Origin: Limimaricola variabilis
GTDB taxonomy: Bacteria > Pseudomonadota > Alphaproteobacteria > Rhodobacterales > Rhodobacteraceae
Assembly: GCF_014195545.1 (NCBI RefSeq)
Contig: NZ_JACIBX010000021.1
Coordinates: 1 to 41,810, forward strand
Direction of reading: 5' to 3'
Length of the DNA: 41,810 nucleotides
Part shown: positions 25,753-34,819 of the stretch, one piece after another
Numbering within the stretch: the first letter of the stretch is position 1
How the letters are laid out: each line of letters opens with the position of its first letter
Notes under the pieces: generated by a model
Told to the model about the DNA's origin: nothing
What the model saw: the letters and a program-made list of their open reading frames with translations, nothing else
Databases searched by the model: none
Program-made: the position numbers and the translations under genes

Positions 25753-25969
25753 GCGGTAGACCTAGCGTGTAGGACGCGCAGATGGGCGACGCAAAAGGAT
25801 AGGCTTCTTCAATTTGCTTTGGCGCAAAAATAAGGCGGCAACCTACGACCTTAGAATGTCATGGGTGCCGATAGTGAATGGTTTTGTCGTCAGCAGTTAC
25901 ACCGAACTTTCCAAATGGTGCGACCGGGTAACGGGTCAGGCGCTCGATATCGCATTCCATGCAGACCAG

Positions 25970-26194
25970 ATTCCGGTCGACGGACACGACGCTTTCTTGC
26001 ACTGGTGGGCGATAGCCCAGAGCGCTGTGCGGCCGGACGGTGCTGTAGTGCTTCCGCCATCGCTCAATCAGGTTCTGAGCCTCGCGCAGCATGTAAAAGG
26101 CTTCCTCGTCGAGCAGCTCGTTTAGGAAATGGGCATTAAAACTCTCGCAATAGCCGTTCGCCCCAAGTGAACCCGCCTCAATGAAAGCGATCAT
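25970..26194 (-). pseudogene. IS3-family OrfB C-terminal remnant
   Basis: The minus strand encodes the last part of an IS3-type integrase-core transposase: NGYCESFNAHFLNELLDEEA, then LIERWRKHYSTVRPHSALGY. It includes the catalytic Glu region but neither Asp. It resembles OrfB of the IS3 element at 38472-40940. The 5' side ends about 24 bp before the SOUL gene's stop. Confidence 0.85.
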
Positions 26195-26216
26195 GCGCCG
26201 ACGGTTTCGACCCGTC

Positions 26217-26912
26217 CTATGGCGTGACGGGATCGGCTGAAACCACCGGACGCTGAACCTCCCAGCGCTTCTCTGAAATCGGCGTATCAGGTCCGTCATA
26301 GCCGGCGGTGGCGAAGGGGCCTGAAGGCTCGAGGCCGGTCTCTTCGAGATAGGTCAAGATCGCCTTCTCAGCAGCAGCCACGCGCTCGGGAGAGCGCTCG
26401 CCGACGAACCGCAAAGTCACAAGTATCCGGGCCGGAATGCGTGACAGGCGCACTTCCGGATCAAGCGGTTCCGGCAGGGTCTCCATCGTGTATTTCGACG
26501 GCATCATGAAGCGCACTGTGTAGCGCCCGTCATCGCTCTCGGTCGGGGCGGTTGTAACGGGGGCCGTCATGGCGATCTTCTCGCCTTCGCCGGACGTCGC
26601 TGGCGTTGTGGTCACCGGGGCCGTCATTGAAATCGTGCCGCCGGGCGCATTGCGGCCGAAGATGTAGTCCGCGAGCGGCCGGAAGCCCTTCGAGGAGGCC
26701 TCGTCGCGGTTGCTTGCCATCACCGTAACTTCAGCCACGATCATGGGGCCGTAGCGGCGGAGCTCAATCGTCTCATCCGGCACCGCGCCGGTCGTCTCCG
26801 AAGCCAGAACCTCGTAATTCGGCGTCTCGATTTCTTCGGCGCCAAGAGAGGGACCGGCGATCATCATGGTGGCGGCGAGGCCGAGAAATGCAGTGCGGGT
26901 GAGATGCGGCAT
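26217..26912 (-). CDS. SOUL-family haem-binding protein, exported
   Basis: A 231-residue protein with a Sec signal peptide (MPHLTRTAFLGLAATMMIAG, cleavage near GAEE) and one SOUL/HEBP domain: ETPNYEVLASE, IELRRYGPMIVAEV, the repeated SMTAPVTT/AMTAPVTT strands, FMMPSKYTMETLPEPLDPEV and VTLRFVGERSPERV. SOUL proteins bind haem or porphyrin; bacterial periplasmic members are little studied. GAGGT lies 5 nt before ATG 26912, so I reject the much longer upstream extension, which runs into transposase remnant. Decayed OrfB tails lie on both sides, so the gene may have moved with IS elements. Confidence 0.9.
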   Translation of the reverse strand: MPHLTRTAFLGLAATMMIAGPSLGAEEIETPNYEVLASETTGAVPDETIELRRYGPMIVAEVTVMASNRDEASSKGFRPLADYIFGRNAPGGTISMTAPVTTTPATSGEGEKIAMTAPVTTAPTESDDGRYTVRFMMPSKYTMETLPEPLDPEVRLSRIPARILVTLRFVGERSPERVAAAEKAILTYLEETGLEPSGPFATAGYDGPDTPISEKRWEVQRPVVSADPVTP

Positions 26913-27089
26913 GGGGGACCTCATGTCGGGATGCGGGGAAAACCGGGTGGGATTCGCCACTGGTGTCCGGGCCGGTACCAGAAGCAATGGGTCGCCTGTC
27001 ACCATCTGCGATGGAGGCGCGCCGTTCCACGCGTGCCTCAAGGAAGATAAAAACTCGAAGCGAAACGGAAACGGCACGATGCTCGTTTC

Positions 27090-27263
27090 CACAAAGAGCT
27101 GTTCGATGAGCCTATTATCTATACGCCGAGCAAGGCGCAGATCTTGATCGAGCGCCGTCGAGGCTATTACATCACTGTCCGGCTGCATAGCGCCTTGGGC
27201 TATCGCCCGCCGACGCCAGAAAGCGTCTTGCCTGTCGACCGGAGGCTGGGGCGGAAGAACTGA
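27090..27263 (+). pseudogene. IS3-family OrfB C-terminal remnant, opposite strand
   Basis: The plus strand reads HKELFDEPIIYTPSKAQILI, ERRRGYYITVRLHSALGYRP and PESVLPVDRRLGRKN-stop, a diverged version of the OrfB C-terminus seen at 25970-26194 and 39758-40940. Several conserved residues are changed (for example RPH to RLH), indicating age. It lies 177 bp upstream of the SOUL start on the other strand. Confidence 0.8.
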
Positions 27264-27298
27264 GCGGCCCTGTTGAGGATCCGCATGTTGGCTCAGAT

Positions 27299-27328
27299 GA
27301 TGGGAGGCGGTATAAACCACCTCCCATC
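27299..27328 (-). terminator. Strong hairpin after the fasciclin gene
   Basis: GATGGGAGGCGGT pairs with ACCACCTCCCATC (one mismatch, 4-nt loop ATAA) starting 5 bp past the fasciclin stop on the minus strand. No T tract follows, but position and strength suggest a transcript 3' end. Confidence 0.6.
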
Positions 27329-27333
27329 GGATC

Positions 27334-27825
27334 TTACATCTCCGGCATGAGAACCGTGTCGATGGCGTGGATCACGCCGTTTGACGCTTCGATGTCGGCG
27401 GTCACGACGTTGGCGTCGTTGACCGTCACGCCACCTTCGGTGCCGATCGTGACCATGCCACCTTCGACCGTTTCGGCCTCCATGCCGTCGGTCAGGTCGC
27501 CAGACATTACAGCGCCAGGCACGACGTGGTAGGTCAGAATAGCGGTCAGCCGCTCCATGTTCTCAGGAAGCAGCAGTTCTTCGACAGTGCCTTCAGGCAG
27601 CGCAGCGAAGGCTTCGTCGGTCGGCGCAAAGACTGTAAAAGGGCCTTCGCCTTTCAGGGTTTCGATCAAACCGGCCGCCTCAACCGCAGCGACAAGAGTC
27701 GAGAAGTTCTCGGCGCTGGCCGCTGTGTCGACGATGTCCATGGTGTCCATCGAGTGGCTTTCGGCATGGGCCGCCGTCGCAACGAGCGTCGCCGTGGCCA
27801 TCGAGATGAATGTTCTACGGATCAT
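27334..27825 (-). CDS. Secreted fasciclin (FAS1) domain protein
   Basis: A 163-residue protein: signal peptide (residues 1-21, ending AAHA), then one FAS1 domain with the H1 and H2 boxes ([17 protein letters not shown] and [16 protein letters not shown]) and the closing [15 protein letters not shown]1 proteins act in adhesion and matrix association, and in some Alphaproteobacteria in symbiosis. AGGAG lies 6 nt before ATG 27825, ruling out the earlier ATG. Single gene. Confidence 0.93.
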   Translation of the reverse strand: MIRRTFISMATATLVATAAHAESHSMDTMDIVDTAASAENFSTLVAAVEAAGLIETLKGEGPFTVFAPTDEAFAALPEGTVEELLLPENMERLTAILTYHVVPGAVMSGDLTDGMEAETVEGGMVTIGTEGGVTVNDANVVTADIEASNGVIHAIDTVLMPEM

Positions 27826-28673
27826 GCGTAGCTCCTGTGAATACGCCGGAATGGCGATGCCCAAGGAGGTAGGGCGTCCGATCGCAATAGGGATGCGTCA
27901 AGCCACATTTGTTTATCACATTCTTGCGCAATATGTGTTCGTTTTTGCAGCTATTGGTTCAATCGGGAATGGCGGGCCAAGCGCCTTGGGCTGAACAAGG
28001 CGCTTGCAGGGAGTTGGGCTACGGTCCGCATGGCATGGTCGACTTTGAAATGGCAGGCATTTCTGTGTAGCCTTGCTAAAAGCCGCTTCAAGCAACTTGC
28101 GCTGCGGCACGGGGCAGTTCGCAAATGTCGACTATGGGCCGAAAGTGATCGGCGCAGCCGAATAGTTGAGATTTGCAAGTTATTCGAGGTATTTGCCTCG
28201 TGTCCGGCTTTGCTGACAGCCGGGCGCAACACCGCATAGTCCCGCGCTTCTTAGACGCCCCCGTATCTCGGTTTCTGCTACCGCTCGAACTCAGCGGGCG
28301 ACAGCATTCCGCTTCATGCGCGTTTACGTTGGAGATTGTAAATTATCTCGATGCAATCAAATACGTCCCCTCAGGCTTCTTCGCGCGTCAGCCAGGCGCG
28401 GCGTCGCGTTTAGCCGGTAGCCGGCGATCCCGGTCGCGTCGCACAAATCGCTGCGTCCGCCAGCCGCCCGGTAGGCCGCGTCCTGCGCAATCAAGAGCTG
28501 GCCGCAGCTCGCGCCGAGGTCGGGCACGGACCATCGGCAAGTAGTCCAGCAGCATGGTGAAGATCTGCGGGATCACGATCCGCTCCGCCTATGTCGATGT
28601 CAGCTACCGAGGGAAACCGCCTGATAGGTCGTGCCATTGCCGCGCCATCCGCGCGGAGCGCGCGGCCTCGGGA
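27826..28673. other. Intergenic and possible gene remnant
   Basis: No complete gene is seen. On the minus strand near 28390-28530 one frame reads as plausible protein (DLGASCGQLLIAQDAAYRAA, then DLCDATGIAGYRLN) but has no clear start, so it may be a fragment of an unidentified gene downstream of the desaturases. The stretch 27870-28380 is less GC-rich than the desaturase block and shows nothing else. Confidence 0.35.
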
Positions 28674-30212
28674 TCACTCCGCCGCGACATCGGCCCTCTC
28701 GCGCGCCACGTCGCCCGCGCCCCGCGCATCGGTGTCGAGCGTGTCGGCGGCGATCCAGCCCGACATCAGCGCCATCGGCATGCCCGGACCCGGATGCGCC
28801 GAACCGCCCGCCAGATAGAGCCCCTCGACCTGCCGCGACCGGTTGCCCGGCTTGAAGGCGCCCATCACCTTGCCGTGGCTGGCAAGGCCGTAGATCGCGC
28901 CGTTCAGCACCTTGTAGCGCTCGTGGATGTCCTGCGGGGTGAGCGCGCGCTCGACCTGGATGCGCGACCGGATGTCCTCCATCCCCGCCGCGCGGCCCAG
29001 CTTGTCGAGGATCACCTCCCGGTAATGCGGCAGCATCCGGCTCCAGTCGTGATGCGAGCGCAGATAGGGCGTGTGGACGAGCACGTAGAGCGCCTCGCCG
29101 CCGTCGGGCGCCACGCCCGGCTCGGTGCGCGCCGGTGCGGCGATATAGGCGGTCGGGTCCGGGGCCGGCTCGCCGTGATCGTAGATCGCGCCGAACTCCT
29201 CCTCCGGATCGCGCGAGAAGACGAAGTTGTGATGCGCCAGATGCTCGTAGGCCCGGTCGAGCCCGAGATAGAGCACCACCCCCGAACAGGCCGCCTCGCG
29301 CTTGCGGGTCCGGGCAAAGGCCCGGCCCTCGGCGCCGCCGACCAGCTCGGCATAGGTGCGCACGCTGTCCATGTTCGACACCACCCGGTCGCAGGCCACG
29401 CGCTCGCCGCTGTCGGTTATGATGGCCCGGGCCCGGCCCGCCTCGACCTCGATCCGCTCCACCCCGGTGCCGGTGCGGACCTCGACGCCGAGGCTCTCGG
29501 CAAGCCGCGCCAGCGCCAGCGGCACGGCCCGCGTCCCGCCCATCGGGTACCAGACCCCCTCGCCCTGCTGCATCTGCGCGATGCCGCAAAGCACCGCCGG
29601 TGAGGCCAGCGGCGAGGAGCCGACATACTGGATGAAATGCTCCAGCATCTGCGCCACGCGGCCATCCTTCACGTCGCGCTTGATCTGCCCGGCCACGGTG
29701 CGGTGCATCCTGAGCGCCATCACGTCCTTGAGCGTGGCGAGGCTCATATTGGCCTTGAGATCCATGGTGTCGCGCAGATCCTCGACCGACTTCCAGAAGA
29801 AGAACCGATCGGAGACGTCCGACAGCCGCGACGCCACCGCCATGAACCGCTCGAAGCCTGCGCGGTCCTCGGGCGACAGCCTGCCGATCTCCTCGGCGGC
29901 GCGCTTCGGGTCGTCGCGCAGGTCGAGCACGGTGCCGTCGTCGTAGAAGCAGCGCCATTGCGGATCGAGCCGGCGCAGGTCCAGCTCGCGGTGCAGCTCG
30001 CGCCCGGCCTCGGCAAAGATCCTCTCCAGCACCCGCGGCATGGTCAGGATGGTCGGCCCCATGTCGAAGCGGTAGCCGCCCTGCTCCAGCACCGCCGCCT
30101 TGCCGCCGAGCCAGTCGTTCTTCTCGAACAGCACGACGTCATGGCCGCGCGCCGCCAGCGTGCAGGCCGCCGCCAGCCCGCCAAGGCCACCCCCGATGAT
30201 CCCCGTCTTCAT
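28674..30212 (-). CDS. CrtI/CrtN-type carotenoid desaturase (second of pair)
   Basis: A 512-residue flavoprotein of the phytoene-desaturase/amine-oxidase superfamily. The N-terminal FAD-binding fold is clear (IIGGGLGGLAAACTLAARGHDVVLFEKNDWLGGKA), followed by YRFDMGPTILTMP and the C-terminal FAD motif EGLYLAGGSAHPGPGMPMAL typical of CrtI/CrtN. The start at 30212 overlaps the upstream stop as ATGA, so the pair is translationally coupled. Paired desaturases with hpnC nearby suggest a C30 pathway in which one acts as CrtN-like desaturase and the other as CrtP-like oxidase or later desaturase; sequence inspection cannot settle which. GC content is much higher than in the neighbours. Confidence 0.9.
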   Translation of the reverse strand: MKTGIIGGGLGGLAAACTLAARGHDVVLFEKNDWLGGKAAVLEQGGYRFDMGPTILTMPRVLERIFAEAGRELHRELDLRRLDPQWRCFYDDGTVLDLRDDPKRAAEEIGRLSPEDRAGFERFMAVASRLSDVSDRFFFWKSVEDLRDTMDLKANMSLATLKDVMALRMHRTVAGQIKRDVKDGRVAQMLEHFIQYVGSSPLASPAVLCGIAQMQQGEGVWYPMGGTRAVPLALARLAESLGVEVRTGTGVERIEVEAGRARAIITDSGERVACDRVVSNMDSVRTYAELVGGAEGRAFARTRKREAACSGVVLYLGLDRAYEHLAHHNFVFSRDPEEEFGAIYDHGEPAPDPTAYIAAPARTEPGVAPDGGEALYVLVHTPYLRSHHDWSRMLPHYREVILDKLGRAAGMEDIRSRIQVERALTPQDIHERYKVLNGAIYGLASHGKVMGAFKPGNRSRQVEGLYLAGGSAHPGPGMPMALMSGWIAADTLDTDARGAGDVARERADVAAE

Positions 30213-31759
30213 TCCGCAGCCTCCATCGGCAATGTCGTCGATATGTCGCCCGCCCCCGGCAGGCCCAGATCCTCGCCGCAAAGCTTGGCCGCGATCCGCG
30301 CGCTCTCGAAGATCGTCGGCAGGCCCGAGCCGGGATGCGTGCCGCCCCCGGTGAGATAGACCCCGTCGATATCCTCGAACCGGTTGCGGGGCCGGTAATG
30401 CAGCATCTGGCCGAGATTATGCGCGAGGTTGAAGGTCGCGCCGTTGTAGACGGCGAGCTTGGAGCGCCAATCCTCGGGCGTGAACATCAGCTCGGTGCGG
30501 ATCAGCGGCCGGATGTCGCGCCCCGCCAGCTTCGAGACCCGGTCGAGGATCTTCTCGCGGTAAGCGGGCGCCAGCGCCGCCCAGTCCTCGCCCCCGGTGA
30601 GATTGCCCACCGGCGCCAGCACGTAGAGCGCCGAATGCCCCGCGGGCGCCAGCGTCGGATCGGTCCGGCTGGCGTTCTGCACGTAGATCGTCGGCTCGAC
30701 GGGTGCCTTTCCCGCGTCGATCTCGGCGACGTTGCGCTGGTAGTCGCCCGAAAAGGCGATGGTGTGGTGCTGCATGTCCGGCAGCGTCCCTTCGATGCCG
30801 AGATAGAGCATGAAGGTGGAGCAGGAATAGCTCTTGGACTTGATGCGCTTGTCGCTCCAGCGCCTGCGCGCCGCATCCGGCACCAGCGTCGTCATCGCAT
30901 GGGCGAAATCGGCGTTCATCACCACCGCGTCGGCGTCGTGATCGCCGCGGGTGGTCACCGCGCCCACCGCGCGGCGGCCTTCGAGCTTGAGCCGCTCGAC
31001 CGGCTCCGACAGCCGGATATCGACCCCCATCCGCCGCGCCACCCGCGCCATGGCGGCGGTGATCGCGTTGCAGCCGCCCTTGGGGTGCCAGACTCCGAAG
31101 CCGTATTCGACATGGGCGATGATGGTGAAGAGCGAGGGGCATTTGAACGGCGACATGCCCAGGTATTTCGACTGGAAGGAGAAGGCCACGCGCACATCGG
31201 GGTTGCGAAACCAGCGATGCAGCTCGCCATCCACCGTCGACCAGGGCCGGAACTTGGGTAGGGCCTTGAGCATGTCGGGCTGGGCCAGATCGCGCAGGCT
31301 GGCGAAGGGCCGCTGCAGGATCGGGCGGAAGGCCTCGAACTTGGCGCGGTTGGCCTCCAGATAGCCCGCCACGTTGCGCGCGTCGCGGGCGTCGATCTTG
31401 GCCACCTGCGCGGTCAGCCGCTCGACATCGGCGGTGGCGTCGATCATCCGCCCGTCGTCGAATTGCAGCCGGTACATCGGGTCGAGCTTCACCAGCTCGA
31501 CCTCGGCGTCGAAATCATGGCCGCAGGCGGCGAAGATCTCGCGCGGGATCTCGGGATAGAGAAAGAAGGTCGGCCCGATGTCGAAGGTGAAGCCGTCGCG
31601 GCGGATCGCGCCGGTGCGCCCGCCGGGCTGGTCCTCCTTCTCGAGGATCGTCACCTCGGCCCCCGCCGCCCGCAGCAGCATCGCGGTGGCCAGCCCGCCG
31701 GGCCCCGCACCGATCACCAGCACCCTGCGCGGCGCGGGTCGCGCCTGCATCACGTTCAT
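30209..31759 (-). CDS. CrtI/CrtN-type carotenoid desaturase (first of pair)
   Basis: A 516-residue member of the same family: VLVIGAGPGGLATAMLLRAA, then EKEDQPGGRTGAI, FDIGPTFFLYPEIPREIF and the C-terminal DGVYLTGGGTHPGSGLPTIF. These enzymes use FAD to introduce conjugated double bonds into phytoene (C40) or dehydrosqualene/squalene (C30). The start may be ATG 31759 or ATG 31750; neither has a strong ribosome site. It diverges from the hpnC-like fragment across about 120 bp, an arrangement implying one shared control region. Confidence 0.9.
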   Translation of the reverse strand: MNVMQARPAPRRVLVIGAGPGGLATAMLLRAAGAEVTILEKEDQPGGRTGAIRRDGFTFDIGPTFFLYPEIPREIFAACGHDFDAEVELVKLDPMYRLQFDDGRMIDATADVERLTAQVAKIDARDARNVAGYLEANRAKFEAFRPILQRPFASLRDLAQPDMLKALPKFRPWSTVDGELHRWFRNPDVRVAFSFQSKYLGMSPFKCPSLFTIIAHVEYGFGVWHPKGGCNAITAAMARVARRMGVDIRLSEPVERLKLEGRRAVGAVTTRGDHDADAVVMNADFAHAMTTLVPDAARRRWSDKRIKSKSYSCSTFMLYLGIEGTLPDMQHHTIAFSGDYQRNVAEIDAGKAPVEPTIYVQNASRTDPTLAPAGHSALYVLAPVGNLTGGEDWAALAPAYREKILDRVSKLAGRDIRPLIRTELMFTPEDWRSKLAVYNGATFNLAHNLGQMLHYRPRNRFEDIDGVYLTGGGTHPGSGLPTIFESARIAAKLCGEDLGLPGAGDISTTLPMEAAE

Positions 31760-31878
31760 CGCGGAACCGCCGCGCCAGCCGCGATCGTCTTGCGGTTTCC
31801 GCTCTCTACCATCAGTGTCACCTTTCGATCCCGCTTTCGCGCGGGCGCAGGACCAATTAGGGCGCGGATGGGCGGCGA

Positions 31879-32156
31879 CATGGAAAAAATCGACACCGCC
31901 CCCTCTTCCGGCGCGACGTCGCAGCCGGTGCGCCCGACCCGGCCGGCCCGCCCGCGGCCGCCCGCGCGCCCGCGCGGCCCCCGAGCACGAGAACTTCCCC
32001 GTCGCCTCGCGGCTGATCGCCGCGCCGCTGCGCGCGCCGGTCCGCGCCTTCTACGCGGTGGTGCGCGCCGCCGACGAGGCGGCCGACGCGCCCGGTCTCG
32101 ACCCGGCGCAGCGCCGCGCCCGGCTCGAGATCTATTTCCGAGCGACCTGCCTGTGA
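31879..32156 (+). pseudogene. hpnC: hpnC-like hydroxysqualene synthase, truncated and frameshifted
   Basis: The plus strand encodes EHENFPVASRLIAAPLRAPV and RAFYAVVRAADEAADAPGLD, matching the start of HpnC, the trans-isoprenyl synthase family member that with HpnD and HpnE makes squalene. The natural ATG (31879, or 31867) reads in another frame and enters a low-complexity Pro/Arg/Ala stretch near 31930-31985, where an indel has shifted the frame. Homology stops at about 32131 after ARLEI, so over 80% of the gene is missing. It diverges from the first desaturase gene. Confidence 0.75.
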
Positions 32157-32309
32157 AAGGAGGCTTATGTCGTAGCGAGCACGACGGGATCGTCCTTGTT
32201 CCAGTGCGACCGACCTGATGCAGAGGGCGGCCTCTGCACCACCGATGTGTGCGATGATTTGGCCGTTGAGCTAGGCCTAGGGTCAGGACCCATTGATCTT
32301 AATGAGGCT

Positions 32310-33136
32310 GCGTGATTCAGGCTCCCCGAGGAGCATGACTAATGAGCAACCTTTTCTGGCTGAGGGCCGAGCAGATGGCCCGGCTGCAGCCCTTCTTTCC
32401 AAAGAGCCACGGCAAGCCGCGTGTCGATGACCGGCGGGTCTTGAGCGGCATCATCTTCGTCAATCGCAACAGTCTGCGGTAGCGCGATGCCCCGAAGGAG
32501 TATGGTCCGCCCAAGACCCTCTACAACCGTTGGAAACGCTGGAGTGACAAGGGCGTCTTTGCTCGGATGATGGAAGGGCTGTCCGCCGAAAGCTCCGAGA
32601 GAAAGACGATCATGATCGACGCGACCTACCTCAAGGCCCATCGCCCGGCGACCAGCCTGCGGCTGAAAAAAGGGGGCGCGGGCGGCTGATCGGACGCACC
32701 AAGGGCGGCATGAACACGAAGCTGCATGCCGTCACCGATACCCAGGGGCGCCCTGTCAGGTTCTTATGACCGCCGGCCAGGCCAGTGACTATACAGGGGC
32801 GGCAGCGCTGCTGAGCAGCCTGCCTGACGCGGAGTGGCTGCTTGCCGACCGAGGGTATGATGCGGACTGGATCCGCGAGGCTCTAAAGGACAAGGGGATC
32901 CAACCCTGCATCCCGGGCCGGAAATCTCGTGCCACGCCCGTCAAGCACGACAGGCGTCGCTACAAGCGCCGGAACAGGATCGAGATCATGTTCGGACGCT
33001 TGAAAGACTGGAGGCGGGTTGCCACGCGTTACGACGGATGCCCGAAGGCCTTCCTCTCTGCCATCGCCTCGGCTGCGACCGTCATGTTCTGGCTTTGAAG
33101 GTTAACGAGAATGCCGTAACGGAGCCTGCGTCATGC
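32310..33136 (+). mobile_element. Decayed IS5-family (IS427-like) element
   Basis: An 827-bp segment bounded by imperfect 16-bp inverted repeats (GCGTGATTCAGGCTCC at 32310-32325 and GCATGACGCAGGCTCC, reverse complement, at 33121-33136; 13 of 16 match). It contains one broken transposase gene. The true outer ends may lie a few bases further out. No target duplication is evident. Confidence 0.7.
32342..33098 (+). pseudogene. IS5-family transposase, nonsense plus frameshift
   Basis: Reading starts MSNLFWLRAEQMARLQPFFP and shows SGIIFVNRNSLR, then TAG at 32480-32482 in place of the conserved Trp codon. The same frame goes on through LYNRWKRWSDKGVFARMM and IMIDATYLKAHRPATSL to the A-run near 32668, where IS427-like elements often use programmed -1 frameshifting, into LIGRTKGGMNTKLHAVTD. 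A one-base deletion near 32765 then shifts the frame again; the rest (WLLADRGYDADWIREAL, KRRNRIEIMFGRLKDWRR) ends at 33098. The copy cannot make a functional enzyme. Confidence 0.85.
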
Positions 33137-33211
33137 ATCGTCGTTACCGCTTGCTTGATCAAGACGAGGCTGTTGCCGTTCCCGTATTCGTTCAACGTGT
33201 AGGATTACGGG

Positions 33212-34138
33212 ATGAAACTGTTTGTTGGACTGGATGTGTCGCTGGCTAAAGTCGCGATCTGTGTGGTCAGCGAGCATGGCAAGATCATCAGGGAGGCCGA
33301 AGTGGCCTGTGAGCCGGATCCCCTGATCCGCTGGCTGAGGGACCTCGACGGCAGCATTGCCGCAATCGGCTTGGAAGCAGGCCCTCTGTCGCAGTGGCTG
33401 CACCGTGCTCTGAACGAAGCGGGGCTGGATCCTGTCCTCATGGAGACGCGGCAGGTCAAGGGCGCGCTCAAGGCTATGCCGATCAAGACGGACCGCCGCG
33501 ATGCCGAGAGGATTGCACGCCTACTTCACCCTGGCTGGTTCCGGCCAGTTCACTGCAAATCCGTTTCCGCTCAAGAGGTAAGAGCCGTTCTCAGCGCCCG
33601 GAAGGCCATACAGCAAGTTATGATTTCTCTGGAGATGTCATTGCGCGGACTGCTCCGTAACTTCGGCCTGAAGGTCGGCGCGATTTCTCGCGGCAAGTTC
33701 GAGAGCCGCATCCGAGAATTGGCGGATGGAAACGCCATGCTGGTAATGGCAACAGAGCCCATGCTGCGCGCCAGAACTGCGCTGCGCCAAGAACTGGTCG
33801 GCCTCGAAAAGCAAGTGCGTCAGTTCGCCCAAGACGATCCGGTTTGCCGCCGCCTGATGACGATGCCGGGGATCGGGGCGGTGGTGGCGCTGACCTTCAG
33901 GTCGGCAGTCGATGACCTCGCTCGCTTCGTATCCTCGAAGAGGGTCGGACCTTGGGTTGGCCTGACGCCTTCGCGCAGCCAGTCCGGCGAACGGGATGTT
34001 TCAGGCGGCATCACGAAAGCCGGTGACGTAACCCTCAGACGAGCGCTGTGCCAGGCGGCAACTGTCATGATGAACCGTGGCCGGTCGACATGGCTGAGAA
34101 GCTGGGGAGCTCAGCTTGCCAAAACGCCGAGGACGTAA
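33212..34138 (+). pseudogene. IS110-family transposase, frameshifted near C-terminus
   Basis: A 308-codon frame of an IS110-family DEDD recombinase. The N-terminal RuvC-like part has GLDVSLAKVAI, GLEAGPLSQWL and IKTDRRDAERIARLL; the C-terminal transposase_20 part has LMTMPGIGAVVALTF and SGERDVSGGITKAGD with the likely catalytic Ser. At about 34120 a run of four A replaces three, so the frame ends AKTPRT-stop; in the adjacent frame the conserved AKRRGRKRAMVALARRIAVI continues. Only about 75 bp separate it from the IS5 remnant upstream, so non-coding element DNA must lie mostly on the right, as in the IS1111 group. Confidence 0.85.
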
Positions 34139-34234
34139 GCGCGCCATGGTCGCCTTAGCGCGTCGCATTGCAGTCATCCTGCATCGGATCTGGGTCGACG
34201 GCACCACCTTCCAGCCAGGGGCTGCCCCGAAGAT

Positions 34235-34298
34235 GAGCCGATCGGTCGGCTCTATTCGTTGCCTGCTTGGTTGCAGGCCTTCGAGGTCCCGCAGGGAC
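34235..34298 (+). ncRNA. Candidate bridge-RNA region of the IS110-family element
   Basis: Three consecutive hairpins lie just beyond the transposase: GAGCCGA/TCGGCTC (34235-34252, loop TCGG), GCCTGC/GCAGGC (34261-34278, loop TTGGTT) and GTCCC/GGGAC (34286-34298, loop GCA). IS110-family elements encode a structured bridge RNA in a non-coding end, at the right end in IS1111-type elements. The hairpins are seen directly; calling them bridge RNA is inference from position and structure. Confidence 0.35.
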
Positions 34299-34819
34299 GT
34301 GGTTCCGATGATGCCGTGCTCAGGACTGTCGCTGGTAATGACCAAGCACGCTAATGAGATGGGCACATCGGAATTGCACCGAACCAGCATCTTGTTGGCA
34401 GCCATCGCGCTGACCACGGACCAAAGCATGTGCCCGAAGGACCTCAAGCGAAGGCCCCCTCAAAGCCGGGAGCGGTATGACTAATGCTTCAGTCTCTCGC
34501 GGCTGCGGGACCGCCGGTCTTGTGCAATGCGCCTTGACTGGGACGCCCCTGTTACCGAAGTCTAGAGCCTAGAAACCGCACGGAAGCCTTACCGCTCAGG
34601 ACCGGCTCAATTTGAAACGGAGAAACCACGCTGCCACGTCCGCGCAATCGGCCTCTCAGCGAAGTTCTCGACCGATTGGAAGGCTCCATCGAAGGTGAGA
34701 GCGTTCGATACTGATTTCCCCGTCAGCACGGAATGCTCTCGGTCCCCCGCGCTTCGGCTTCAGGCCGCTACTTAAGCCCGGACGAAAATACCGTCCGTTT
34801 CGGCGCATTCGTGCCGGGT
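34299..34819. other. Right non-coding part of IS110 element and spacer
   Basis: No gene is visible. It includes the presumed right end of the IS110-family element, whose border I cannot place, and the region downstream of hipA. Frames here are short and not protein-like. Confidence 0.4.

Noticed and set aside
26924-27320. Upstream extension of the SOUL protein to an ATG at 27320
   Set aside because: The extension is antisense to the OrfB remnant at 27090-27263 and would bury the signal peptide; ATG 26912 has a good ribosome site.
28554-31261. Long plus-strand frames opposite the carotenoid desaturases (349 and 308 codons)
   Set aside because: Such shadows are expected when third positions are nearly all G or C; the minus-strand frames carry FAD motifs and overlap by ATGA.
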